A DNA stretch of 17,591 bases from contig JAOASV010000055.1 in the NCBI GenBank assembly GCA_030158535.1, forward strand, positions 1 to 17,591, read 5' to 3'. Position numbers and translations under genes: made by a program. Shown here piece after piece: positions 1-6,459 of this stretch (positions within the stretch are counted from its first letter, which is position 1; each line of letters opens with the position of its first letter). The notes beneath the pieces are model-generated. The model made no database searches. It was given only the letters and a program-made list of their open reading frames with translations, and had not been told where the DNA came from. The DNA comes from Sediminibacterium sp. (GTDB lineage Bacteria > Bacteroidota > Bacteroidia > Chitinophagales > Chitinophagaceae).

Positions 1-1918
1 GATATGGTATTATGGCAGATGGTATCGAAATAGAGATAGTAGTGCCATCAATAGATATGTTGAAATAACTGGCCAATGCAGGATCACGTTCAAAGTTTCG
101 TTTTATATGATTGAAACAGTCTTCTTGCTCAAATTCGAATCTAAAAGCAATAGGAGTTTTCTTAAGAAGAGATAATTTGGCATTAATAAATTCCTGACAT
201 TGCCATAACCAAAAAGCGATAGCATCAGTCATTTGGAAATACATACCTCTCGCAGTTACAGGAATATTAAATGAGTTTTTATTCGTGGAAACCCAAACAG
301 GTAAGGGAAACCCTTCGATAGCCATATTGAGATTGCCTGCCGATAATTCATCAATGGAGTAATAAATTGGAGCATACTTATCCTTCCGTGTCACAGAGAT
401 GTTAGCAAGCCTTCCTTCGACTAATCGTGTTACCGAATGCTCATCATTAAGAATTTTTGCTTCCAGATATAAACTACTTGCATATCCTGGCTCTATGTGA
501 AGGATAACACTAGAACTATCATCAGAAACATAAAAGGAGTAATCATTTTCCAAGTATATTTTGAAGACATCCAGAAAAGAAGCTCCAAATATTTTGCTGC
601 TTGGGATTTGGCTATCTCTTGCATTAGCGAAATTCCAGAGGTCAATGGCGTCATGTTTATTCAATTTTACCAATGTGTCAAAATCATAGATTGGCATTAC
701 TAAACTCACGGAGTTTTCAATATTGCCATACGTGAAAAACATGTATTGACCCATTGAAGAAATCAGGGAAATGTCCATAAACTGGTGATTTGCAAATTCG
801 CGTAATGCCAGGGTGCTGTTAATTATCCGTTGCATTCTTTTTTCATGTGTTTCTTCCTCTGATGATATGTATTGAACATAGGCTAGTTTGTCATCATCAA
901 AGCGATATATCGCTTCCCTTATGGTAGAGTTAGGCGTTTTTGAAATTGCTGGAATATTAATTTTTGAAAAGTTGAGTTGCTTCAAGTAAAGCTGCGTGTA
1001 ATTCCAAATGACATTATGATAAGCATTGCTAACTGCAGTGAGACATCCTGACATACTGGCTTCTGCAAGAATGAAATCGACTAAAGCATAGCTGAGTGTT
1101 GCCGGAGAAGTTATGATGTATTCACCATTGTGGTGAATTATGGGTTTAGTTAGCAACGGGCTTTCTTCAACGTGAACATTGGCTAATTTAGGATCATGAA
1201 TGTCAAGGATAAACATTCCCAAAACTTCCCTTGCAATATTTTCAGATTGGAGCAATTGGGTCATTTCCTCTTCTGAAAAAGTAATAGCTTCTTTTAATTC
1301 TGAAAAGCGCGTAGAATCAGGAATAAATATGAGGTTGTTTTCTACTTTCTCAAATATATACCTGCCATATCTTAAACGAGCAGCTACTCTGTTTGAAAGA
1401 TTTAATATTAGCAGAGCTGTATGTTTGCATTTGTTTTTAAAACAGTCTGGAATTTCAGAATCTGGCCAATTATAAATTGCCGTTAATAACTTGGAGGGGA
1501 CATAGGTGCCACTTTCTGTAATGCCTGGGAAGACAATATAGTCACCACCGTAAAATGTGATTAATTCTGTGAATAGGTTCGTGACAGTATCTTCCAGATA
1601 ATGTGTGGAGTAATTCTCATTTAGGTATTTCGTTAAAGCTGCTTCTGATACATTTGGCTTATTGTCATTGAAGTTTCTTAGGCAAATTCTGGAAAGCTCT
1701 TCGAAACGGACGTTCTTGCCGTGATTTTGGGCGAGTAAAGTAAGGCCAGCAAAGGACTTTAGAAGGTCAATTGAATTGTATTCATATAAGAAGGGTGAAA
1801 GTTGTTGTTGAGTATCTGAAGTACTACTAAACGTACGACCAGAGTACATGCAGCACTTCTTGTATTTTTTGCCGCTATAACACGGGCATTTATCATTTCT
1901 TCCAATCTTCTTATTCAT
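1..1918 (-). CDS. SEC-C motif protein of unknown function, C-terminus cut off by the window edge
   Basis: The frame is open from the ATG at 1918 to base 1 (639 codons, no stop), so the C-terminus lies outside the window. The N-terminus carries a SEC-C zinc-binding motif: IGRNDKCPCYSGKKYKKCC at residues 5-23, with ligands Cys11, Cys13, Cys22 and Cys23. The usual glycine after the second Cys is Tyr here. The remaining ~615 residues match no family I can name; there is no signal peptide or obvious membrane segment, so a cytoplasmic protein is likely. SEC-C motifs occur at the C-terminus of SecA and in many unrelated proteins, so the motif alone does not give a function. The start lies about 29 bases after the proposed recombination point of the attC-like repeat at 1942-2076, which would make this gene the next cassette of an array. 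Small plus-strand frames inside it are shadows. The reading frame is certain; the function is unknown. Confidence 0.85.
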   Translation of the reverse strand, partial: MNKKIGRNDKCPCYSGKKYKKCCMYSGRTFSSTSDTQQQLSPFLYEYNSIDLLKSFAGLTLLAQNHGKNVRFEELSRICLRNFNDNKPNVSEAALTKYLNENYSTHYLEDTVTNLFTELITFYGGDYIVFPGITESGTYVPSKLLTAIYNWPDSEIPDCFKNKCKHTALLILNLSNRVAARLRYGRYIFEKVENNLIFIPDSTRFSELKEAITFSEEEMTQLLQSENIAREVLGMFILDIHDPKLANVHVEESPLLTKPIIHHNGEYIITSPATLSYALVDFILAEASMSGCLTAVSNAYHNVIWNYTQLYLKQLNFSKINIPAISKTPNSTIREAIYRFDDDKLAYVQYISSEEETHEKRMQRIINSTLALREFANHQFMDISLISSMGQYMFFTYGNIENSVSLVMPIYDFDTLVKLNKHDAIDLWNFANARDSQIPSSKIFGASFLDVFKIYLENDYSFYVSDDSSSVILHIEPGYASSLYLEAKILNDEHSVTRLVEGRLANISVTRKDKYAPIYYSIDELSAGNLNMAIEGFPLPVWVSTNKNSFNIPVTARGMYFQMTDAIAFWLWQCQEFINAKLSLLKKTPIAFRFEFEQEDCFNHIKRNFERDPALASYFNISIDGTTISISIPSAIIPY

Positions 1919-1941
1919 GATTAAATTTACAAACCCTTATT

Positions 1942-2076
1942 TTTTAACGTTTTCGGTCTTTGCGTTTGGTCGGATTTCGGAGCACAAAACTGTCAACTAG
2001 CACTACAATTGAACAGAAGCAAAAAGCTCCTATTTTGCACGACACCCCGCCTGACGCAAAACCCATGTTATAGGGC
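1942..2076 (-). repeat. attC-like recombination site (imperfect inverted repeat) after the DUF3800-like gene
   Basis: Read on the minus strand, the site begins with GCCCTATAAC (2076-2067), which contains the stop codon of the DUF3800-like gene, and ends with AACG/TTAAAA near 1948. The arms pair as TAAC (1945-1948) with GTTA (2067-2070), GGT (1955-1957) with ACC (2061-2063), TTTGCGT (1959-1965) with ACGCAAA (2054-2060), GG (1968-1969) with CC (2050-2051) and CGG (1971-1973) with CCG (2047-2049), with unpaired bases between. A stop codon inside the 5' simple site, short mismatched arms, a variable centre and ~135 bases total length fit the known attC format of integron cassettes. The match was found by eye. 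A generic hairpin is the alternative, but the matching core site at 3224-3232 argues against it. Confidence 0.55.
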
Positions 2077-3201
2077 GTTGTTCTTCCTATTTTCACGTAT
2101 TCTGTCCATTTTAGACATTTCTTCAAAACTATCTGTGTTGTGCAAAAATCCAATATTCTTATTGTGAGACCTGTCAATAACGTCAATTAACAAGTCAATA
2201 TTTGCTTGTTGTGTTGCCGTTAATGTTTGAAAGTCATTATCAATTTTTTCTCGTGAGCTTGTATTCAAATAGTTCGTCAGTTTCCCCATTAGTCCAACAA
2301 AAATGTCTGACAACTGAATTAGTTGTTCTGATTTAGAATCTACAAATGCGTAGTTTTTGATTTCAACTTCACCATCAAGTATTTTATATTCTTTCAGAGT
2401 TTCAGATATTGAATCTTCATTGTCAAAAATATGCGTTGAGTTTTTGAATAGGTAAATTGGTCTCAAATAAAAGTGTGATAAGTCTTTTAGAAGTATGTAA
2501 TCGTCTTCATCTTGAATAAATGGTAATGAGCCTTTTCTCTTTGCTTCTTTTAAAATTTGCCTTAAATATTCTAATCCAAAATGATATTCGTCGGTGTCAA
2601 TATATCCATCAAATAATGAAGTTAGTTCTTCTATAAATGGAAGAACGGAATCGCTTTTGATATTCGGATACTCATATCTATAAAACAGGTCAATTACTGC
2701 GTCAATTTGAAGTCTTGATAGTTTATACAGGTCATTCTTTAAATGATTTGAAAATTGAGGCCCAAGTTGTTTAGCCGCTTCTGAGCTTACTATTGCTGAA
2801 TCAACTATGTCAACCAAGGACCAATAAAGGATATTTAGACTTGAATAATGAATATACAAATCATTGTGTATTAAAAATTGAAGAAACAATTTTAGTTTTT
2901 CCGATTTCAAACAGTCAAGAAACTGTCCACTTGCAATATGTTTAAATTTAACTTCTGTCGCTGTCTTTTGAAGTTTAAAGCTATCAATAAGAGGTTGAAC
3001 ATTTGGTTTTTGCCCCAAGTTAACTAAACCACCTAAAACAAAATTTGCTGTGAATGTGTAGTTGAAGTCATTTTCTCTGACATAGAACTTTTTAATATTG
3101 TTCGTTTCGTCATAGTAAAAATTATAAGCTCCGTCAAAGTTTGCTGTCGGTACAACCATTTTTGTAAACTTTCTTAAATCACTTATTTCGTAGTCTATCA
3201 T
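2068..3201 (-). CDS. DUF3800-like protein
   Basis: This is a 377-residue soluble protein without signal peptide or membrane segments. Near the N-terminus, residues 27-34 read YNFYYDET, resembling the acidic start of DUF3800 proteins (a strand ending in Asp-Glu). Near the C-terminus, residues 286-312 include FVDSKSEQLIQLSDIFVG, resembling the second conserved block (Asp-Ser followed by a Gln/Leu-x-x-Asp segment). DUF3800 proteins are thought to have an RNase H-like fold and are common on mobile and defence-rich DNA; no activity is established for this protein. The middle part (residues 50-280) is helix-rich and unrecognised. The gene ends inside the attC-like repeat and starts 22 bases after a core site, so it appears to be a cassette gene. 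The overlapping 80-residue frame at 1944-2186 is read mostly from the repeat and is not a gene. The CDS is certain; the family is moderately sure. Confidence 0.8.
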   Translation of the reverse strand: MIDYEISDLRKFTKMVVPTANFDGAYNFYYDETNNIKKFYVRENDFNYTFTANFVLGGLVNLGQKPNVQPLIDSFKLQKTATEVKFKHIASGQFLDCLKSEKLKLFLQFLIHNDLYIHYSSLNILYWSLVDIVDSAIVSSEAAKQLGPQFSNHLKNDLYKLSRLQIDAVIDLFYRYEYPNIKSDSVLPFIEELTSLFDGYIDTDEYHFGLEYLRQILKEAKRKGSLPFIQDEDDYILLKDLSHFYLRPIYLFKNSTHIFDNEDSISETLKEYKILDGEVEIKNYAFVDSKSEQLIQLSDIFVGLMGKLTNYLNTSSREKIDNDFQTLTATQQANIDLLIDVIDRSHNKNIGFLHNTDSFEEMSKMDRIRENRKNNAL

Positions 3202-3223
3202 TGTTGTCCTTTCTTTTTACAAT

Positions 3224-3232
3224 GCCTATAAC
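3224..3232 (-). other. Core recombination site GTTATAGGC upstream of the DUF3800-like gene
   Basis: On the minus strand this reads GTTATAGGC, fitting a G/TTRRRY-like cassette junction allowing T in one R position. It is complementary to the 5' end of the attC-like repeat at 2076-2067. The sequence on its far side (3233-3300) does not fold into a convincing attC, so the neighbour may be an attI-type or degenerate site. Confidence 0.4.
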
Positions 3233-3328
3233 TTATTTATATGCTCACCGTTCTCCTAATAATTCCGAGCACTCAGCAAATATCCCAATCCTAACAAATC
3301 TAAACAATAAATAATGTAAATAAAAACG

Positions 3329-3359
3329 GTAATTATACCCGAAAACAGTGTATAATTAC
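3329..3359. promoter_or_regulatory. Perfect 10-11-10 inverted repeat between the HTH gene and the DUF3800-like gene
   Basis: GTAATTATAC at 3329-3338 is the exact reverse complement of GTATAATTAC at 3350-3359, with an 11-base spacer. The layout fits a dimer-binding operator or the core of a tyrosine-recombinase site. It lies about 40 bases past the stop codon of the HTH gene (3399-3758) and 128 bases upstream of the DUF3800-like start. Its function is not known. Confidence 0.4.
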
Positions 3360-3380
3360 TAGTATGCTTTCAAATGATAA

Positions 3381-3408
3381 GAAGGAATATTAATCTTCTC
3401 ATTCCTTC
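3381..3408 (-). terminator. Possible weak terminator hairpin at the end of the HTH gene
   Basis: GAAGGAAT (3381-3388) and ATTCCTTC (3401-3408) form a perfect 8-base stem with a 12-base loop that includes the HTH gene stop codon. On the minus strand it is followed by TTATCATTTG, which is only partly T-rich, so a role as a rho-independent terminator is uncertain. Confidence 0.35.
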
Positions 3409-3758
3409 AAACTAGCCATGGCTTGTATCATTTGCTGTATATCCTCCTGGAAAGATCTGACCTTTGGAACTTCAGGAATATGCATCAACTCTTTCACTTG
3501 ATTAATTGCAAAGTAATTGCGTTTATTGATTCGAGTAGGAGTTAGTTTTCCAGCTTTGATGTAATTATCCATGGTGCGACGACTTACTCGTAGCATCTGC
3601 ATCACGTCATAAGTGTCTACCCATTTAGAGGTAAAATCGTCAACGGGATTTTTCAAGCTGTTGATTTCGGCTTGCAAATTTGTGAGCATCGATTTCATTT
3701 CGATGAACTGCTCCATGAGCATTTCGTTGGTGATATTTTTTGTAGGATTCGCTTCCAT
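3399..3758 (-). CDS. Small helix-turn-helix protein (excisionase/MerR-like HTH)
   Basis: This 119-residue protein has a heptad-like, probably coiled-coil N-terminus (residues 11-37). It is followed by a winged helix-turn-helix of the HTH_17/excisionase type at about residues 46-95: WVDTYDVMQMLRVSRRTMDN, then a wing segment GKLTPTRINKRNYF. Proteins of this form are common in Bacteroidota and often sit beside integrases or mobilisation genes of integrative elements, where they bind DNA as excisionases or regulators. No integrase is present in this window. The ~630 bases upstream hold phased direct repeats and a palindrome that could be its binding sites. The start at 3758 is the only methionine ahead of the coiled coil with a plausible A/T-rich leader. 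The HTH assignment is firm; a role in mobility is inference. Confidence 0.8.
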   Translation of the reverse strand: MEANPTKNITNEMLMEQFIEMKSMLTNLQAEINSLKNPVDDFTSKWVDTYDVMQMLRVSRRTMDNYIKAGKLTPTRINKRNYFAINQVKELMHIPEVPKVRSFQEDIQQMIQAMASLKE

Positions 3759-3830
3759 TGTGCACTAAATTATTTTTAATTTTTCGAAAGAAAAAGAGTC
3801 TGGACACTTTGATACGCTATGAGACGCAAC

Positions 3831-3860
3831 TTTAGACTATTCTAGACTTCTTTAGACATT
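3831..3860. repeat. Three TTTAGAC direct repeats at exact 10-base spacing
   Basis: TTTAGAC, TCTAGAC and TTTAGAC start at 3831, 3841 and 3851. One repeat per helical turn puts all copies on the same DNA face, as in arrays bound by a cooperative protein. They lie about 75-100 bases upstream of the HTH gene start. Confidence 0.55.
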
Positions 3861-3905
3861 TCGAGCACCTCAAACCAACAAAAAAAGTTTTTCATGTAGT
3901 TGCCC

Positions 3906-3945
3906 AATGAGGGCGAACTAAGGCGAATGAGGGTATAATGCGAAA
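3906..3945. repeat. GCGAA / AATGAGGG direct repeats with 10-base phasing
   Basis: AATGAGGG occurs at 3906 and 3926 (20 bases apart), and GGCGAA at 3912 and 3922 (10 bases apart), with another GCGAA at 3940. The copies are short, so this is weaker than its two neighbours, but the same period recurs. Confidence 0.4.
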
Positions 3946-3974
3946 TAATGTTCTTTAAATAGATGCGAGTTTAC

Positions 3975-4014
3975 CTTTGTTTATGTTTGTTTATCTTCGT
4001 CTATGTTCGACTAT
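3975..4014. repeat. Four degenerate 10-base tandem repeats
   Basis: The units are CTTTGTTTAT, GTTTGTTTAT, CTTCGTCTAT and GTTCGACTAT, back to back. The consensus is STTYGWYTAT. Neighbouring copies differ at one to three positions, with the first base alternating C, G, C, G. An iteron-like or operator array is possible. Confidence 0.6.
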
Positions 4015-4060
4015 ATAAACAACGTTGAGTATCTGTAGATGTTTTTTCTTTCCTACAAAA

Positions 4061-4090
4061 TTGTGTCACAATTATTCGAAGATTTGTGAC
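4061..4090. promoter_or_regulatory. Operator-like palindrome group with TTGTG/CACAA half-sites
   Basis: TTGTGTCACAA (4061-4071) is a perfect 11-base palindrome. A third half-site, TTGTGAC (4084-4090), makes an exact 7-base inverted repeat with GTCACAA (4065-4071). The shape resembles operators of dimeric regulators, including CRP/FNR-type sites, but the binding protein is unknown. Confidence 0.4.
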
Positions 4091-4361
4091 ATCCCCCAAT
4101 GTTCATTTGTTCAAATATTCACTGTTCATCGTGTACTGTTTTGAATAGAAGATGTGAAGTAAAAAACAGAAAATATTGACAACAAAATACAAGTATTAAA
4201 AATTTAATTTATCTTCGTTTTATCGTTCTTAATTGTTGCTGATTTGTAACTCATGAAAGTCGAAATCTGATGAGTAGTTGCTCATTTGTTGCTCGAATTA
4301 CTTCTCGAAAGTCACTGTTTACAAGGGTTTCGGCGTTTTTTGTTTCTTATCGTTTCATGTA

Positions 4362-4388
4362 TTGGAAAGTAGCTTCACTTTTAATTTG
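4362..4388 (+). promoter_or_regulatory. Weak promoter candidate for the sialidase-like gene
   Basis: TTG at 4362-4364 and TAATTTG at 4382-4388 (one base short of TAnnTTTG) are 17 bases apart. Initiation would fall about at the ATG at 4393, implying a nearly leaderless message. The match is imperfect. Confidence 0.25.
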
Positions 4389-4392
4389 TGCC

Positions 4393-5391
4393 ATGCTTAA
4401 AAAAATACTTTCTATCATCTTTATCGGTATTTCATATTTTGGAAATGGCCAAGTAATTGAGTCTAGTCAATTTATTTTTGATACCGCATCTTTTGCATCA
4501 TCACATGCGTCTACCATTGTTGAAACACCCAAAGGAATGTTGGCAGCTTGGTTTGGCGGTAAATTTGAAGGCGATAAAGAAGTTAATATTTACGCAAGCT
4601 GGCTCATTAATAATAAATGGTCTGCTCCATTCATTATTGCAGATGGTTTTATAAATGATTCAACCAGATACGCCTGTTACAATCCGGTTTTATTTTTAGC
4701 ACCCAACAATGAGCTCTTATTATTTTATAAAATAGGGCCTTATGTACAAGGCTGGACCGGTTGGATGAAAAGATCAACCAATTACGGCGCTACTTGGAGC
4801 GCACCTGAAAGGCTACCAGATGGTATATTAGGACCTATCAGAAACCAGCCCTATGTTGTAGGCGACACAATCATTTGCCCATCAAGCACAGAAAAAAATG
4901 GCTGGAAAGTTCATTTCGAATACACGACTAATAATGGTAGGTCTTGGACAAAGGGTCCAGATCTAAATGACGCGAATCCAATTACGGGCATTCAGCCGGC
5001 GGTTTTAAACCACAGTAAGGGGGTTTTACAAGCACTCACCAGAAGTCAAAATGGAACGGTTAATGAAACCTGGAGTTATGACAAAGGTAAAACATGGGCA
5101 CCTTTGCAGCAAACTAGCTTAATCAATAACAATTCAAGTATTGATGCCATTACTTTACAAGATGGCAGACATTTACTTGTTTACAATCATTGCAGTGCGC
5201 CAAGTAGATCGCCTCTTAATGTGGCTATCTCAAAGGATGGAAAAAATTGGGAGCCCTTACTAGTATTGGAAATTGAAACAGGTGCCGAATTTTCTTATCC
5301 ATATCTAATTCAAACAAAAGATCAAAAAGTGCACATTACGTATACTTGGAAAAGAAAAAAAATAAAGCACGTTGTGTTACAGGTTCGGTAA
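4393..5391 (+). CDS. Secreted sialidase-like (BNR/Asp-box) protein
   Basis: This 332-residue protein is predicted to be exported: residues 1-20 (MLKKILSIIFIGISYFGNGQ) form a Lys-containing, hydrophobic signal peptide. Four Asp-box-like motifs mark a beta-propeller: STNYGATW (128-135), TTNNGRSW (178-185), SYDKGKTW (228-235) and SKDGKNW (280-286). Conserved blocks include SSHASTIVETPKGMLAAWFGG near the start and HITYTWKRKKIKHV at the end, typical of the BNR_2 sialidase-like family, so it is full length. Family members act as exo-glycosidases on sialic acid or other sugars; the substrate here cannot be told. I chose 4393 rather than the in-frame ATG at 4270 because it opens directly into the signal peptide, while the 41-residue extension looks non-coding. 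Its last 15 bases overlap the 3' end of the convergent kinase gene. Confidence 0.88.
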   Translation: MLKKILSIIFIGISYFGNGQVIESSQFIFDTASFASSHASTIVETPKGMLAAWFGGKFEGDKEVNIYASWLINNKWSAPFIIADGFINDSTRYACYNPVLFLAPNNELLLFYKIGPYVQGWTGWMKRSTNYGATWSAPERLPDGILGPIRNQPYVVGDTIICPSSTEKNGWKVHFEYTTNNGRSWTKGPDLNDANPITGIQPAVLNHSKGVLQALTRSQNGTVNETWSYDKGKTWAPLQQTSLINNNSSIDAITLQDGRHLLVYNHCSAPSRSPLNVAISKDGKNWEPLLVLEIETGAEFSYPYLIQTKDQKVHITYTWKRKKIKHVVLQVR

Positions 5392-6459
5392 ATGAAGTAC
5401 AGCGGTAATTTCACGAAACGAGCTTTCTTTTTCAATTTCATCAAATTGTATACTGCCTTTGTGGATGCTTGCAATAAGATTGGTGATTGCAAGGCCAATG
5501 CCAAGCCCTTGTTGCTCCGCCACTTCTCTGTGGTGTTGTTCAAATAAACGGTATTTATTGAGCGCGGCCGCTGTAGTATGTGCAGTATGATTGCTAATAC
5601 GAATGCTTCTGCCAGCGCTATCTTCAAAAATACGAACACGAATGGGTGTGCCTTTTTCTGAAAATTTGCAGGCGTTTTCAATTAATTCTTTAGCAGCGGT
5701 ATGAATAAGTTTAGAAAAAAATAAAGGTGGTTTTGGCTCCGTATAATCGAGGTCTTTGTCGCGGCCGTGTTTGTGCATGACACTTTTTATCACATCCATA
5801 ATATGATGAGGATCAGGGGCATCCTCGTCGGGAATTTCTTTTAATTGTAAGGCTTTTTGAAGTGTGTAATATGTATTTATTTTATCGTAGGTATTGAGTA
5901 AACGCTCTGCACTGATGTGTAAATAACTACAAAGGCTTTGTAATTTTTCATTGTTTAGGCTTATGGCATTTTCAGCAATGAGGGTATTAAAATTAATGAT
6001 ACCATTCATGGGGTTTTTAAATTCGTGCCCTACCATGAGTTCAATTGTTTTTTCCAGTAGGGCTGCTTTTTGACTTTGTAGTTGGTTTAATTTTTCGTGC
6101 TTGATAAGTCTGGTTTCTATGGCAGTTAACAAATCTTTGCTTTTAAAGGGTTTGTGCAGGTAGTCATCGGCCCCTAAGTTCATGCCGGTTCTTAAATCGT
6201 TGGATTGCACTTTGGCTGTTAAAAAAATAAAGGGGGTAACAAAACTCGGATCTTTTTTGAGTGCGGTAAGTAATGAAAAACCATCCATTTCGGGCATCAT
6301 AATGTCGCAGATGATTAAATCAAATGGATTGTGCATGAGCGCCTTTATCCCTGCAGCACCATTTGCTATGGGGGTTACCTCATAGCCCGCCATCTCTACA
6401 ATTTCTCGTATCGAATCTCTAATGTCTTTTTCGTCTTCAATCACTAATATCTTTTTCAT
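5377..6459 (-). CDS. Hybrid response regulator / histidine kinase (REC-HisKA-HATPase)
   Basis: This is a 360-residue cytoplasmic protein. The N-terminal receiver domain (residues 1-118) has the acidic pair E8/D9, phospho-acceptor Asp52 (IICDIMMPEMDG), Thr81 and Lys103. A linker leads to a dimerisation/H-box region with GHEFKNP (His145), then an ATPase domain with an N-box (ELIENACKFS, Asn262) and a glycine loop GLGIGL (318-323). The receiver precedes the kinase, there is no DNA-binding output and no sensor, so it probably takes phosphate or a signal from partner proteins and relays it. The ATG overlaps the stop of the upstream kinase by four bases (ATGA), suggesting translational coupling. 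It is the last gene of a three-gene signalling operon. Its 3' end overlaps the sialidase-like gene by 15 bases. Confidence 0.9.
   Translation of the reverse strand: MKKILVIEDEKDIRDSIREIVEMAGYEVTPIANGAAGIKALMHNPFDLIICDIMMPEMDGFSLLTALKKDPSFVTPFIFLTAKVQSNDLRTGMNLGADDYLHKPFKSKDLLTAIETRLIKHEKLNQLQSQKAALLEKTIELMVGHEFKNPMNGIINFNTLIAENAISLNNEKLQSLCSYLHISAERLLNTYDKINTYYTLQKALQLKEIPDEDAPDPHHIMDVIKSVMHKHGRDKDLDYTEPKPPLFFSKLIHTAAKELIENACKFSEKGTPIRVRIFEDSAGRSIRISNHTAHTTAAALNKYRLFEQHHREVAEQQGLGIGLAITNLIASIHKGSIQFDEIEKESSFREITAVLHLPNL

Larger units (their letters stand above)
1948..3232 (-). mobile_element. Putative integron gene cassette carrying the DUF3800-like gene
   Basis: The unit runs from the core site GTTATAGGC (minus strand, 3232-3224) through one gene to the attC-like repeat ending near 1948. 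In a real cassette the first bases after the recombination point are complementary to the 5' arm of its own attC. Here GTTATAGGC upstream and GCCCTATAAC downstream are complementary apart from one extra G/C. One gene in one orientation with almost no spare sequence (22 bases from the core site to the start codon) is typical of cassettes. No integrase gene is visible in the window, so this would be part of an array whose platform is elsewhere, or an array lacking an integrase. The cassette boundaries are inferred. Confidence 0.45.
3759..4392. other. Long intergenic region rich in short phased repeats
   Basis: No credible gene is visible in these ~630 bases, which separate the accessory left part from the rest of the window. 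They contain three clusters of 10-base-period direct repeats (3831-3860, 3906-3945, 3975-4014), a CACAA/TTGTG palindrome group (4061-4090) and a possible promoter for the sialidase-like gene (4362-4388). The stretch 4093-4360 is AT-rich; beyond TTGCTC repeated at 4279 and 4291, I see nothing definite there. Confidence 0.6.

Noticed and set aside
497..703. Plus-strand open frame of 68 codons
   Set aside because: It lies wholly inside the minus-strand SEC-C gene, has no domain or leader, and is a shadow.
1200..1475. Plus-strand open frame of 91 codons
   Set aside because: It is antisense to the SEC-C gene, whose frame is continuous here; no recognisable protein features.
1944..2186. Minus-strand open frame of 80 codons overlapping the end of the DUF3800-like gene
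   Set aside because: Half of it is read from the attC-like repeat and the rest is out of frame with the real gene.
3242..3272. Possible attC-like fold on the far side of the core site at 3224-3232
   Set aside because: Only 5-base arms (TGCTC/GAGCA) are present and the order of simple sites is missing.
4270..4392. N-terminal extension of the sialidase-like gene
   Set aside because: The 41 extra residues do not look like a signal peptide or family sequence, whereas the ATG at 4393 opens directly into a signal peptide.
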